This document shows positions 1 through 8,831 of a DNA stretch of 64,000 nt, piece by piece; the first letter of the stretch is position 1; every line of letters starts with the position of its first letter. The translations under genes were made by a program, and so were the position numbers. Source of the DNA: Actinacidiphila glaucinigra (GTDB lineage: Bacteria > Actinomycetota > Actinomycetes > Streptomycetales > Streptomycetaceae); NCBI RefSeq assembly GCF_900188405.1, contig NZ_FZOF01000029.1, positions 1 through 64,000 on the forward strand, written 5' to 3'. The notes under the pieces are model-generated. The model saw only the letters and a program-made list of their open reading frames with translations, did no database searches and had not been told where the DNA came from.

Positions 1-482
1 TCGGAGTACTTCAGATGGAACACCACCCGCTCCGGCGAGGGCGTGTCGATCGTCTTGATCGAGTCCAGCAGGACCGCCGGACCGTTCTCGTCATTGATCT
101 TGATGGTGCGCTCGAAGGAGAACTTCACGTCCTCCGAGGTCAGCGCCTCACCGTTGCTGAACTTCAGGCCCCCGCGCAGCGTGCAGTCGAAGGTCTTGCT
201 GGCCTCGTCGGTGAACTTGCAGCTCTCCGCGGCCTCGGGCTCGGGCTTGGTGGCGCCCTTGGGGAAGCTCAGCAGCGACTGGAAGACGTTGTTGAACACG
301 ATCCAGGAACCGACGTCGTAACCGGCGGCCGGATCGACCGCGGTCACCTTGTCCGTGATGCCCATCGTGACGGACTTCCCCCCGGCCCCTCCGGCCGACC
401 CTCCCGTACCGCAGCCGGCGACCACGACCGCAGTCACCGTCGCGGAGAGCGGGAGCGCCAGTCGTTGGACTCGATTCCTCAC
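1..482 (-). CDS. Solute-binding lipoprotein of an ABC importer (SBP family 5), 5' part only
   Basis: This is the N-terminal 160 residues of a family-5 substrate-binding lipoprotein, the extracytoplasmic receptor of peptide/nickel-type ABC importers. The GTG at 482 is chosen because a GAGGAAG ribosome site lies about 6 nt upstream and the reading gives a clean lipoprotein signal: basic start, hydrophobic run, then VVAGC with the lipidated Cys at residue 24. Downstream, the phrases FSNGEALTSEDVKFSFER and PSPERVVFHLKYSD are typical of the family. The gene runs off the left edge, so permease and ATPase genes would lie outside. The substrate cannot be told from this part. Confidence 0.88.
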   Translation of the reverse strand, partial: MRNRVQRLALPLSATVTAVVVAGCGTGGSAGGAGGKSVTMGITDKVTAVDPAAGYDVGSWIVFNNVFQSLLSFPKGATKPEPEAAESCKFTDEASKTFDCTLRGGLKFSNGEALTSEDVKFSFERTIKINDENGPAVLLDSIKTIDTPSPERVVFHLKYS

Positions 483-937
483 AAGACTTCCTCACTACTT
501 TGCGGTAACCTATACAGGCTCACGCGTATACAGTTGCTATTTTCCGATTCACGTCAGACGGTCCCTTATCCTGCCAGGCGTCACCCTGCCGCCCGGAACC
601 GGGGTGACCTGCCTGAACGGCAGCTTGTGTCGGCGTGTTCAGATCACACAGCGCCGCATCGCGGCGGCCCTGACGCCCAAAGCCATGAACCTAGCCGTCC
701 TTGCGTGAAGGCCGCATTGCCACATGGTGGATTCACTGTGAATGAATCGGAAATCGAGGCACCCGGCATCGAGGCGTGCGCCGAACTCCCGCCCCCTTCA
801 GCGCTCGGCCGGCGTCCCGGCCGGTAGCCGGACACGCGGCCGCTGCTCCATCCGGCGCGCGATGCGGCCCATCAGAGCGCATACGGTGTGAACGCAGCGT
901 GAGCCCGCGCCCGGCAGCGGGGCCGCGGAACGCGAGA
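483..937. other. Non-coding gap (leader of the solute-binding gene and spacer)
   Basis: About 450 bp with no convincing gene. The open frames crossing it are short, have poor codon use and start inside neighbouring sequence. It contains the promoter region of the solute-binding gene at its left end. Nothing else recognisable is seen. Confidence 0.6.
511..533 (-). promoter_or_regulatory. AT-rich promoter region with a repeated TATACAG
   Basis: The stretch just upstream of the solute-binding gene is far richer in A and T than its surroundings. TATACAG occurs twice, at 511-517 and 527-533, 16 bp apart. On the minus strand this reads CTGTATA..., and TATAGGTT is a plausible -10 element. I cannot tell whether the repeat is a regulator site or a promoter feature. 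Confidence 0.35.
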
Positions 938-970
938 GGCGGCCCGTACCCGCGGAGGGTACGGGCCGCC
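938..970 (-). terminator. Intrinsic-type terminator of the carboxypeptidase gene
   Basis: Two perfectly complementary 14-nt arms (938-951 and 957-970) are separated by a 5-nt loop, 64 nt past the stop codon of the carboxypeptidase gene. There is no long T tract, as is usual in Streptomyces. Confidence 0.75.
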
Positions 971-1034
971 CGGCCCGTCGATCGGCGTGGCGTGTGCGTG
1001 CCGCCCGCTCAGAGGCGGACGGCACGCCCAGATG

Positions 1035-3983
1035 TCAGCGGCGCAGTGCCTTCAGTGCCTGGCGGACCAGGCTCACGCGGTCGGCCGCCGAAGGGACGTG
1101 CTCGAGGCCGAAGCCCAGCAGCACCGTGTCGTGCGTGACGACCGCCCCCTGCGTCAGCGGGCCGGTACGCGCCCAGTCCCGCTGGACGGGAGGACTGCCC
1201 GCGGGCGGACCGGCGACGGCCCAGGGGCCGAGGGAGGTTTCGAAGCCCTCGGTCTCGGTGACCGCGCCGCGGATGACCAGGGAGGTGTCGTCGGCCTGGA
1301 GGCCCTGGCCGCCGGAGCTCGGGTCGGTGATGTAGCTGAGCGAGACCTCGACCTTCTTGCCCGCGTAGGCGCTCAGGTCGAAGTTCACCTGCCGCCAGCC
1401 CCCGGAGGATCCCGTGAAGCTGTTCCAGGCGCCCGAGGTGCCGGTGGCCTGGCAGCCCGCCCCACCCGGGGTCAGGTAGTGCGTGAGCCACGGGTGCTCG
1501 GCGACGTAGAACCCGGCCTCGCACTCGGCGGGCACCGTGGTGCTGGTGGCACCGCCCTTGTCGGGCAGGGTGGTCCAGTCTTCGGCGCCGACGGTGTGGA
1601 TCTCCAGGATCGCGTTGTCGTAGCCGGGCTCGGTGTCCCACAGAAACTGCGAGCGGAGCGTGGGCGCGTCGGCCACGGTGACCCCGCTCAGGTCGATCGT
1701 CCGGGTGAGCCGGTTGTAGGCGTCGTCGGTGTGGACCGCGGCCGCCATGAAGGAACCCGCGTAGGGCGCGTCCGAGGCGACGGAACCGGAGTACCGGCCG
1801 GCGCCCTTGCTCGCGAACTGCGGATACGTGGCGGGGTCGAGCCAGTCGGAGGTCACCCGGTAGGTGCCCGCCGCGTCCAGCGGGTTGCCGGTGGCGCCGG
1901 CGAGCGGACCGTTGAAGCCGGCCAGCGCGCCCGTGCCGGCGAAGCCGGTGGCCCCGCTGGTCGACGCGCGCGAGTACGCGCCCAGGTAGTACTGGCTGAA
2001 GTCGTTCGACGGAGTGCCGTCGGCGAGGGCCACGTTGCCGCCCGCCCGTTCGCCCGCCTCGATCAGCTTGCCGCCCTCGTTGAGGTAGGCGCGCAGTTCG
2101 AGCTGGGTGGGGTTGCCCGGCAGGGCCGCGCCCGTGTAGTGCACGACGGTGCGGAAGTGCCCGAGGACCGCGAGCGCGTCGGGTGCGCCCTGCGTCGCGA
2201 CGTCCCAGACGGCCGCGCGGTGGCCGTTGGCCTTCAGGGCGTCGACGTACGCCTTGGTCTGGGTGGCGGCTGCTCCTTCCTCGGCGACGACGAGGGTGTC
2301 CGCCGAGGGACGGTCGGCCACGGTGTAGGTGAAGTGGTCGCTGGAGACCTTCTTGCCGCTCTTGGTCCGGCCGGTGAACCACACCTCGACCTTGTCGCCG
2401 ACGTCGCCGTCGCCGACCTTCGCGCGGTACTCGTCGAAGTAGAGGTTGTCCTCGCCGCCGAAGGTCTCGCCGCCCCGCCAGGAGCGCAGCGACTCGTCCT
2501 TGGTGCGGCCGCCGTTGACGCGGTAGTTGAGCTCCTTGTCGCGCAGCGACTTGCGGGCGACCACCGAGACCTCCTGGTCATGGCCGCGCGCATAGGAGGT
2601 GGTGAAGGGCGCCAGGGTGAAGTCGGCGGCGTTCAGTCCCAGGGAGGATGCGGGGACGTCGGGGTGGGCGGCCGACTCCGCCACGGAGAGCGCGAAGGGG
2701 ATGTTCTTCTCGAACTCCTGCTGGATCAGCTTCTCGTCGTCGGGGAAGTTGAACCCCGACTGGCAGTCGGAGGCCACCCACTGGTCGTCCGGGTCGATGT
2801 CCGACGCCGTCTGGCACGTCGACATCTCGGGTGTGAACATCGCCAGGCCGTTGACGTTGGACGCGTGACCGTCCGCCTCGCCGTTGGTGGTGTACAGCTC
2901 CGACGAGACCTGCGGGTGGTAGCCGGGGATCGCGGAGTTGTCCGGCGTGCCGGCCAGTGCCTTGTACAGGACGTCGTCGGGGGTGTCCGTGGCCACCTGC
3001 CAGCCGACTCCGTAGAGCAGCAGCTGGGCGGCGGAGTGGTAGTTGATGCCGTAGGTGAAGTCGATGCGCTTCTGGAAGGCGTCCAGCGCCCGGGTCTCCG
3101 GCTCGGAGTTCGGGCCCGTTCCACGGTACGTCTCGCTGGCGGGGTTGGGCGAGGAGCCCTCGTTGTCGTAGCCCCACTTGTAGGCGAAGTTGCGGTTGAG
3201 GTCGACGCCGTCGCCCGCGGTGATGACGCCGTCGCCGTTGTTGTCGCGCAGGTTCTTGCGCCACAGGCGGGTGTCGTCGCTCTGGAAGGTGAAGTCGTAG
3301 CCGTCCGGGTTCGCCGATATCAGGAACCACAGTTCGGTGGAGTCGACGAGCTGCTTGATCCGCTTGTCGGTGCGGTAGTTGTCCAGGTAGTGGTGCATGA
3401 GCCGGCGGGTCATCTCCGGCGTGATCCACTCACGTGCGTGCTGGTTGGACATGTACAGCACGGAGGGTTTCGAGCCGTCCTTGGACTTCGCCGCGTCCTT
3501 GGTGAGCTTGAGGGCGAGGATGTCCTGCCCCTGGGTCGTCCTGCCGATCGAGACGACCTTCGTCAGCCCGGGGTTGGCGCGGTGGGTGGCGAGGATCTCG
3601 TCCTTGATACCGCCCTTGCCGCTGTACGGGCGGAACACCTTGTCGGCCGCGTTCTGCACCCGTGCCTCGGCCTTGGCTCCGAGCGTCCGCTCCGTGAGCT
3701 GTACGCCCTTCTTCTCCAGGTCCTTCGCCTGCCTGCCGGTGAGGTAGACCTCGACCGTGGCCGTGCCCTGCGCCGGGGGCCGCTCGCTCAGCTCGTGCGC
3801 GTCCTGACCGGCCTGGAGCAGCAACGGGATCTGACTTCGGGTCACTTCTGCGCGGTACACCTTGACGGTGTCCGCCTCGGTGGCGGCCGTGCCCGCGTCG
3901 CGGGCCTGGGCCATGGGTGCCACCGTCGCACCGCACAGGATGAGGGCGCCGACCGCAGCGATCGTTAAGGATCTGGTTCTCAC
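1035..3983 (-). CDS. Secreted zinc carboxypeptidase (M14) with C-terminal immune-inhibitor-A-like region
   Basis: A 982-residue exported metallocarboxypeptidase that removes C-terminal residues from peptides outside the cell. The GTG at 3983 is preferred over the ATG 6 nt upstream because GAAGGG then sits at normal spacing; it gives a signal peptide ending near MAQA (about residue 27). Zinc ligands are seen in NQHAREW (His182, Glu185) and NYHSAAQ (His316); the substrate-binding VDLNRNF and a candidate catalytic Glu386 in FTPEMSTC are present. The catalytic domain ends near residue 440. The remaining half contains a type-1 glutamine-amidotransferase-like stretch and then a region resembling the C-terminus of immune inhibitor A (FLWDTEPGYDNA, WRQVNFDLS), probably for substrate or wall binding. 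It is a single-gene unit with its own terminator. Confidence 0.93.
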   Translation of the reverse strand: MRTRSLTIAAVGALILCGATVAPMAQARDAGTAATEADTVKVYRAEVTRSQIPLLLQAGQDAHELSERPPAQGTATVEVYLTGRQAKDLEKKGVQLTERTLGAKAEARVQNAADKVFRPYSGKGGIKDEILATHRANPGLTKVVSIGRTTQGQDILALKLTKDAAKSKDGSKPSVLYMSNQHAREWITPEMTRRLMHHYLDNYRTDKRIKQLVDSTELWFLISANPDGYDFTFQSDDTRLWRKNLRDNNGDGVITAGDGVDLNRNFAYKWGYDNEGSSPNPASETYRGTGPNSEPETRALDAFQKRIDFTYGINYHSAAQLLLYGVGWQVATDTPDDVLYKALAGTPDNSAIPGYHPQVSSELYTTNGEADGHASNVNGLAMFTPEMSTCQTASDIDPDDQWVASDCQSGFNFPDDEKLIQQEFEKNIPFALSVAESAAHPDVPASSLGLNAADFTLAPFTTSYARGHDQEVSVVARKSLRDKELNYRVNGGRTKDESLRSWRGGETFGGEDNLYFDEYRAKVGDGDVGDKVEVWFTGRTKSGKKVSSDHFTYTVADRPSADTLVVAEEGAAATQTKAYVDALKANGHRAAVWDVATQGAPDALAVLGHFRTVVHYTGAALPGNPTQLELRAYLNEGGKLIEAGERAGGNVALADGTPSNDFSQYYLGAYSRASTSGATGFAGTGALAGFNGPLAGATGNPLDAAGTYRVTSDWLDPATYPQFASKGAGRYSGSVASDAPYAGSFMAAAVHTDDAYNRLTRTIDLSGVTVADAPTLRSQFLWDTEPGYDNAILEIHTVGAEDWTTLPDKGGATSTTVPAECEAGFYVAEHPWLTHYLTPGGAGCQATGTSGAWNSFTGSSGGWRQVNFDLSAYAGKKVEVSLSYITDPSSGGQGLQADDTSLVIRGAVTETEGFETSLGPWAVAGPPAGSPPVQRDWARTGPLTQGAVVTHDTVLLGFGLEHVPSAADRVSLVRQALKALRR

Positions 3984-4222
3984 GAGCATCCCTTCACGTC
4001 GTTCCAGGACAGAGGCGCCATCCCATAAGAAGTCGGGTCGCCAGTCAAGGTCCGGGGAAAAAGACGCCTCGGGGGGCCGGTGCGTCATCGGATGGTCATT
4101 CCCCGTTCGGCCAAGGGGAATTCGGCCGCCATTGCCCGAAAGCCGGGGCGTGGCGTCGGGAGAATTCCGGGATCACGGTGAACGCGCCTTGTGATAGGCC
4201 GGGTCTACGTATCGGTAGCCTG

Positions 4223-4897
4223 CTAATGACAGGAATGCGCCGTTCCGCGTTCGCGGTGCCCCGGTATCCCCTCGTTCCGGGACCCGGGGGCCTCTACGGC
4301 AAGGGCGAGCAGTTCCGTCAGTTTCTCGAAGTCCACTGAGGCCAGGGGCTCGACCGGGAAGACGTAGCGCAGCATGACGAGCCCGTTCAGGTGCGCGCGG
4401 ACCAGGGATGCGGTCATCGGCGACGGCGGGCCCTCGTCCGGGGCGAGCCGGTCCAGGCACGAGGCGAGGGCCGCGTCGACGCGCTCGCGGAGCGCCGTGG
4501 CGATCGGCCCGTCCGACGTGCCGGTCCGGTAGACGGCGACCAGCGCAAGACGGGTCGACTCGTCCTCCCAGACGGTGAGCAGTGTCCGGGCCAGCCGCCG
4601 TCCCCGGCTCGTCGGCCCGGATTCCGCCTCGTCGGCCGGGGGGCCGTCGAAGAGGGTGGACAGGTCGACGCGGGAGGCCACCGCCTCCCGGAAGAGGGTG
4701 TCCTTGTCGCCGTAGAAGTAGTGGATCAACGCTGGGTCCACGTCGGCCTGCCGGGCGATCTCTCGCAGTGTGGTGCGCGAGTGGCCCTTGGCGGCGAAGA
4801 GTTCGAGCGCGGCTGTGAGGATCCGCTCCTTCCTGTCGCCCTTCCCGGGCGGGTCGCCGGCGCCGTCGCCCGGGGTCCGCCGTGTGTACGGCCTCAT
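4223..4897 (-). CDS. TetR family transcriptional regulator
   Basis: A 224-residue one-component repressor. Residues about 25-70 form the TetR helix-turn-helix domain (ILTAALELFAAKGHSRTTLREIARQADV, read in pieces, followed by IHYFYGDKDTLF). The C-terminal part is the variable ligand domain and carries the actinobacterial TetR_C tail pattern (ALRERVDAAL, AHLNGLVMLRYVF). The ATG at 4897 overlaps the stop codon of the preceding hydrolase gene as ATGA, so it is the last gene of the five-gene lipase/glycosyltransferase operon and is probably translated by coupling. Being co-transcribed suggests autoregulation of the operon; the ligand is unknown. Confidence 0.92.
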   Translation of the reverse strand: MRPYTRRTPGDGAGDPPGKGDRKERILTAALELFAAKGHSRTTLREIARQADVDPALIHYFYGDKDTLFREAVASRVDLSTLFDGPPADEAESGPTSRGRRLARTLLTVWEDESTRLALVAVYRTGTSDGPIATALRERVDAALASCLDRLAPDEGPPSPMTASLVRAHLNGLVMLRYVFPVEPLASVDFEKLTELLALAVEAPGSRNEGIPGHRERGTAHSCH

Positions 4898-5835
4898 GTC
4901 AGGCGGCATGGCGCCGGCGTGTCCGGGCTGCGGTGGTGGGCGCGGATGAGTGCGATCACGGTGTCCGCGGTGCGGTCGACGTACCTGCGGCCGTCGGGGG
5001 CGTGGGCGGTGCGGCTGATGTAGCTGGCCGGGCCGACGTGGGTGGCCGGATCGAGCGGGTGCACGGTGATCTTGCCGGAGCGGCGGGCGCGGTTCCAGCT
5101 GCTGCGGCCGACCAGCGGCCAGCGCTGCGGGAAGATCCAGGTGCCGAGCCGTTCGATGTGGTCACTGGCACTGGTCAGCCGGTGCAGGTGCTCGGCGTGG
5201 GTGAGGTCGTTGGCGCCGTTGTGGAATCCGCCCAGCGTGATCAGCAGGAGGGGCGCGTGCAGCCGGGCGTGCAGTTCGTCGACCGCGCCGGTGGCGACCT
5301 GGGCGCCGCCGCTGTAGCTCAGCAGCACCACGGGTGTGCCGCTGTCGGGGTGGTAGCCGGCCAGCCGGAGCTGGGTGGCGATCTGGCGGCCGACGGCCCG
5401 GTTGTACAGGGGGCGGTAGCGGCGGTCGGCGGCGACGAAGATCTGCATGACGTTGTGCAGGAACAGCAGCAGGCCGATGCGGCGGCGCAGCCATGCCCAG
5501 ACCGGCCGTTCGGCGAGGGGGTCCGCGAGGGGCGAGTAGGGCTGGACCTGGCTGAGCACCCGCAGTTCGGGGGCCCTGGCGAGGAGGGCCGTGACCAGTT
5601 GGCCGCCGTCGCGGGTGTCGCGGACACGGCGTTTGCCGATGCCGTCCAGGTAGACGAGGTAGGCGTCGGGCGGGTTGTCGGGCGCCGCGCCGCGGGCGTA
5701 GGGCATGCCCGCCGGGAGTTCGGTGACGGGGGCGCGCCAGCGCGCACCGTAGGCGAGCACCTCGTAGCGGGCCAGCAGCGCTTCGGCGATCAGGGCCGGT
5801 CCGACGGCGAACGCCCAGAGCAGGTACCCGTTCAT
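4894..5835 (-). CDS. Membrane-anchored serine hydrolase-like protein
   Basis: A 313-residue protein with one N-terminal membrane segment (residues about 4-22) followed by a hydrolase-like domain. The likely nucleophile elbow is VVLLSYSGGAQ with Ser175; the first Gly of GxSxG is Ser. A second hydrophobic stretch (about 118-135) and a C-terminal His-containing region (LDPATHVGPASY) are also visible. The ATG at 5835 has GGGAGG upstream and overlaps the previous stop as ATGA. The start overlaps the membrane-protein gene and the stop overlaps the tetR gene, so the three are tightly coupled. The substrate is unknown; the lipase and glycosyltransferase neighbours suggest a lipid or glycolipid ester. 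Confidence 0.75.
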   Translation of the reverse strand: MNGYLLWAFAVGPALIAEALLARYEVLAYGARWRAPVTELPAGMPYARGAAPDNPPDAYLVYLDGIGKRRVRDTRDGGQLVTALLARAPELRVLSQVQPYSPLADPLAERPVWAWLRRRIGLLLFLHNVMQIFVAADRRYRPLYNRAVGRQIATQLRLAGYHPDSGTPVVLLSYSGGAQVATGAVDELHARLHAPLLLITLGGFHNGANDLTHAEHLHRLTSASDHIERLGTWIFPQRWPLVGRSSWNRARRSGKITVHPLDPATHVGPASYISRTAHAPDGRRYVDRTADTVIALIRAHHRSPDTPAPCRLT

Positions 5836-6320
5836 GCGATCGCCTCCCGTGGTTCTGTCGCGCTGATCCTGATGACCAGACGCCGTACGGCCTCGACCGC
5901 GAGGCCGAGTCCGACCCCTGCGACGGCCACGCAGCCGGCCGCGTCCCACCAGCCGATGCCGGTGGCCGTGGCGAGCGGGCCGGCCAGGCCGGCCCCGACC
6001 CCGACGAAAAGCACGAGGTGGAGGAAGGGTCCGAGCCAGGGGAAGGCGAGGATGCCGGCGAGCATCAGCGGGGCCGCCAGATCCGCCGTCCACACCGGTC
6101 CGGCGCCCTGCGGTGGAGCGGACAGCGCCAGTTCGGCCAGGGTCGCCGCGGTGAGCGGCCACAGCGCGAAGACAGCGCTCTCGACGAGGCCGCCGCCCAG
6201 CAGCGATCCCGCCACGAGGCTGCGCGGCATGCCGGGTCGGCGCACGGCCAGGGGCACGATGCGCCCGGCGGCCTCGGACACCCCGGCGAGCCCGAGCAGG
6301 ATCATGACGGCGATGGACAT
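5832..6320 (-). CDS. Small polytopic membrane protein of unknown function
   Basis: A 162-residue hydrophobic protein with about four predicted membrane segments (residues about 5-20, 42-62, 82-105, 115-140) and a short cytoplasmic tail (EPREAIA). I do not recognise the family. It begins 3 nt after the glycosyltransferase stop and overlaps the hydrolase start by 4 nt, so it belongs to the same operon. It may anchor or export the product of the neighbouring enzymes, but this is guesswork from context. Confidence 0.8.
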   Translation of the reverse strand: MSIAVMILLGLAGVSEAAGRIVPLAVRRPGMPRSLVAGSLLGGGLVESAVFALWPLTAATLAELALSAPPQGAGPVWTADLAAPLMLAGILAFPWLGPFLHLVLFVGVGAGLAGPLATATGIGWWDAAGCVAVAGVGLGLAVEAVRRLVIRISATEPREAIA

Positions 6321-6323
6321 GGC

Positions 6324-7550
6324 TCAGCCTCGCCTCAGAGCGTGGGCGCGGACCCGGGTCCGGTCGGCGGGGCCGGCCGCGCCCAGGTACGTTTCGAGTT
6401 CGTCCGCCGCGCGCCGAAATCCGCCGGCTTCGCGCTGGGCGGTCCGCAGGCCGGCCGCGGCCGCCCGGAACCCGGGGCCCCTGAGCAGGCGTCCGGCGAG
6501 GCCGCGCACCGCTTCCTCGGTGATGTCCCGGGTGGGGATCGCGAGTCCGGCGCCGAGTTCCTCGACGCGACGGGCCACCATCGGCTGGTCGGCGCCCTGG
6601 GGGACGACGAGCATCGGGACCCCCGCGAACAGGGCTTCGTTGACGCTGTTCATGCCCCCGTGGGTGATGAACAGCGAGGCGCGGGCGAGGACTTCGGGCT
6701 GCGGGACGAACCGGCGGACGAGCACGTTGGACGGCAGCGGCCCCAGCGCGGCGGGGTCGGTGCGTCCGGTGGACACGACGGCGGTGCCGGCCAGCCCTGC
6801 CAGGGCGGTGGCGAGGGTGCGCAGCAGTCGCGCGTCGGCGTTGAACACCGTGCCCAGCGAGGCGTACACCACGGGGTCCCGCAGCCGGTCGACGGGGAAG
6901 GAGGGGTCGGCCGGGCGGGCGCCGATGCTGGGGCCGACGAACCGGTAGGAGGCGTCGAACCCAGCGGCCTTGGGCTGGAAGGCCCGCGAGGTGAAGACGA
7001 GGTTGAGCGGCTGGCGGATGTTGCCCAGGTCGGCCAGGGGCAGTCCGTGGGTGTCGTAGCGGCGGCGCAGGTCCCAGCGCGACCGCAGGTAGCCCCGGAC
7101 GCTGTCGGGCCGGGACGCCGCGGCGCTCAGCAGGTCCCAGGAGCCGCGGGTCGGGCTCGGCACGAGCCGGTTGAACGCGAACGTGGTGAACGACGAGGCG
7201 GCGGGCACGTCGAGTTCATGGGCCGCGACCGCGCCCCACAGGCAGGCGTTGTCGTGGACGATGAGGTCCGGCCGGATGCGCCGCAGGTCGGTGAGGACGG
7301 CGGGCAGCAGGCCGACGGCGCTGTCGGCCAGCCCCTTCAGCAGGGTGACCGGTGTCGGCGGATCGGGCAGCGGCTGCTCGCCGCCGGGGTAGAGGTAGAC
7401 CTCGCCGCCCGCGGCCTCGATCTCCGCACGGAAGGCGGCCGAGGTGTGGTAGGTGACGCGGTGGCCGCGCCGGACGAGTTCCGCGACCACCGGCAGAGTC
7501 GGGTTGACCCGGCCGTGCATGGCGATGTTGAGGAAGGCGATGGTGCTCAC
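6324..7550 (-). CDS. UDP-sugar glycosyltransferase, macrolide (MGT/OleD) family
   Basis: A 408-residue GT1 enzyme with the GT-B fold that transfers a sugar from a nucleotide donor to a small hydrophobic acceptor. The N-terminal acceptor domain begins with MHGRVNPTLP, where His12 matches the catalytic base of OleD-type enzymes. The C-terminal donor domain has FITHGGMNSVNEA and PQGADQPM, the usual sugar-nucleotide motif. The GTG start overlaps the stop of the patatin gene (GTGA). Family members inactivate macrolides or decorate lipids and flavonoids. Here the lipase and membrane partners make a lipid acceptor at least as likely as an antibiotic; I cannot decide from sequence. Confidence 0.9.
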   Translation of the reverse strand: MSTIAFLNIAMHGRVNPTLPVVAELVRRGHRVTYHTSAAFRAEIEAAGGEVYLYPGGEQPLPDPPTPVTLLKGLADSAVGLLPAVLTDLRRIRPDLIVHDNACLWGAVAAHELDVPAASSFTTFAFNRLVPSPTRGSWDLLSAAASRPDSVRGYLRSRWDLRRRYDTHGLPLADLGNIRQPLNLVFTSRAFQPKAAGFDASYRFVGPSIGARPADPSFPVDRLRDPVVYASLGTVFNADARLLRTLATALAGLAGTAVVSTGRTDPAALGPLPSNVLVRRFVPQPEVLARASLFITHGGMNSVNEALFAGVPMLVVPQGADQPMVARRVEELGAGLAIPTRDITEEAVRGLAGRLLRGPGFRAAAAGLRTAQREAGGFRRAADELETYLGAAGPADRTRVRAHALRRG

Positions 7551-8602
7551 AGGAGGCCCCCTGACACAGAGGATGCCGCCCCGGCCGGGACCGGTGAAGG
7601 GGCGTCGGTTCGGTACAGGCCCGGCCCGCCGACGCGCAGCGCGTCGAGGAAGTCCCCCGCCGTGCGGTGCGCGGTGCTGATCAGCCGCTGGGAATGGCCG
7701 AAGTCCCAGGGCGCGGGCCAGGCGTCGATGCCGGTCGGCAGTACGACGGTCGGGACGTGCCGGGACACCTCGTCCAGATCACGCTCGATCTGGTGGCGCA
7801 TCAGGAGGACCCCGGCCCTGGCGGCGACCGCCCCGGCCCCGCGGCGCCGCTCGGTCCGGCCGGGCGGTGCGCCCTCGGGGCCGGTCGACAGCGCCACGAC
7901 GCTGGCCGCGCCGGCCTGAAGGGCCGCCAGCACCGGGAGGTAGGCGATCACGCCGCCGTCCACGAGCGTCCGGTCCTCGCGGTCGACCGGGGGCAGGATT
8001 CCGGGGACCGCCGCGCTGGCCAGCAGGGCGGACTCCAGGTCGCCGCGGTCGAGCAGCGCCGGCGCGCCGGTGTCGAGGTCCATGGCGACCGCCGTGAACG
8101 GGATGGGCAGTTCCTCGATCCGGGACGGCAGCCCGGACCGCTCGATCAGCCGGCGCAGGCCGCGGTCGGCGAAGACGCTGGCCCGCGAGGCCGGATAGCC
8201 GAGCGGGTACACCTCACGGCGGCGCAGGCCGCTCCACACGCGGTCCAGCCAGGCGGCCGAGCCGTCGGGATGGGCGGCCGCGATCGCCCCCAGAAGGGCG
8301 CCCACCGAGGTGCCGATGATCATGTCGGGGACGAACCCTCGCTCCTCCAGCGCGTACCCCGCACCGACGTGCGCCGCACCGAGCACGCCACCGGCACCCA
8401 CCACCGCGGCCACGGGACGGGGAAGGGAGTTCAGGGAAGCCGATACGGGCTGCCCCGGCGTGCGATCGCAGGGCCAGGGAAGTGCCGGGTCGCCGGCCGC
8501 GGCGGTCAGCGGCCGACCACGGCCGCGCCCGCCCGCCGGGTCGCCCCCGCGGAATTCCAAACGTGGCAATGGCACCGGTATCCGGCCACAAGCAATCCTC
8601 AT
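7547..8602 (-). CDS. Patatin-like phospholipase
   Basis: A 351-residue acyl hydrolase with the Ser-Asp dyad of patatins: oxyanion loop GAGGVLG (about 69-75), nucleophile elbow IGTSVG with Ser99, and DGG with Asp215. The ATG at 8602 has a strong AAGGAGG ribosome site 6-7 nt upstream. The first 60 residues are Pro/Gly/Arg-rich and unlike the domain; they could be a linker, or the true start could be internal. It is the first gene of the five-gene operon. The large inverted repeat at 8688-8709 lies in its leader and is a likely operator. Confidence 0.9.
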   Translation of the reverse strand: MRIACGRIPVPLPRLEFRGGDPAGGRGRGRPLTAAAGDPALPWPCDRTPGQPVSASLNSLPRPVAAVVGAGGVLGAAHVGAGYALEERGFVPDMIIGTSVGALLGAIAAAHPDGSAAWLDRVWSGLRRREVYPLGYPASRASVFADRGLRRLIERSGLPSRIEELPIPFTAVAMDLDTGAPALLDRGDLESALLASAAVPGILPPVDREDRTLVDGGVIAYLPVLAALQAGAASVVALSTGPEGAPPGRTERRRGAGAVAARAGVLLMRHQIERDLDEVSRHVPTVVLPTGIDAWPAPWDFGHSQRLISTAHRTAGDFLDALRVGGPGLYRTDAPSPVPAGAASSVSGGLL

Positions 8603-8687
8603 GATCCACCTCCTTCACCGCGGCACCGCTTCGGATCGGTGTCGCGGCCCGACGACCTCCCACCCCGTTCATCTTCGTTACACCTAC

Positions 8688-8709
8688 GACGGTATCATTT
8701 AATACCGTC
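8688..8709. promoter_or_regulatory. Perfect inverted repeat (candidate operator) upstream of the patatin operon
   Basis: GACGGTAT, six nt, ATACCGTC: a perfect 8+8 palindrome in the most A/T-rich part of the spacer before the patatin gene. A related half-site (GACCGTATC, 9350-9358) lies upstream of the marR gene. The MarR protein encoded just upstream or the operon's own TetR could bind here. Confidence 0.6.
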
Positions 8710-8770
8710 TCGCGTGCGACTTTCTCTGAACGAAGAGCGGGGCGTACGACCCGCCCTCCGGCGCGGAACG

Positions 8771-8807
8771 CAAAGAAAAAGCCGCGCGGCGCAAGCGCCA
8801 CGCGGCT
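8771..8807 (-). terminator. Rho-independent terminator of the marR gene
   Basis: On the minus strand an AGCCGCG...CGCGGCT stem with an inner GGCG/CGCC stem is followed by TTTTTCTTTG. This is a classical hairpin plus T tract, 25 nt after the MarR stop codon. It separates marR from the patatin operon. Confidence 0.88.
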
Positions 8808-8831
8808 GGAAGGCCTGCCCTTTCGGCGTGC

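Noticed and set aside
987..3968. A nearly 1000-codon open frame on the plus strand opposite the zinc carboxypeptidase
   Set aside because: It is a GC-rich antisense shadow: the protein is low-complexity Arg/Gly/Val, while the minus frame shows a complete M14 enzyme with signal peptide.
7547..8602. Patatin-like protein as effector of an anti-phage (CBASS-type) system
   Set aside because: No nucleotidyltransferase, sensor or cap genes are adjacent; the partners are a glycosyltransferase and membrane proteins.
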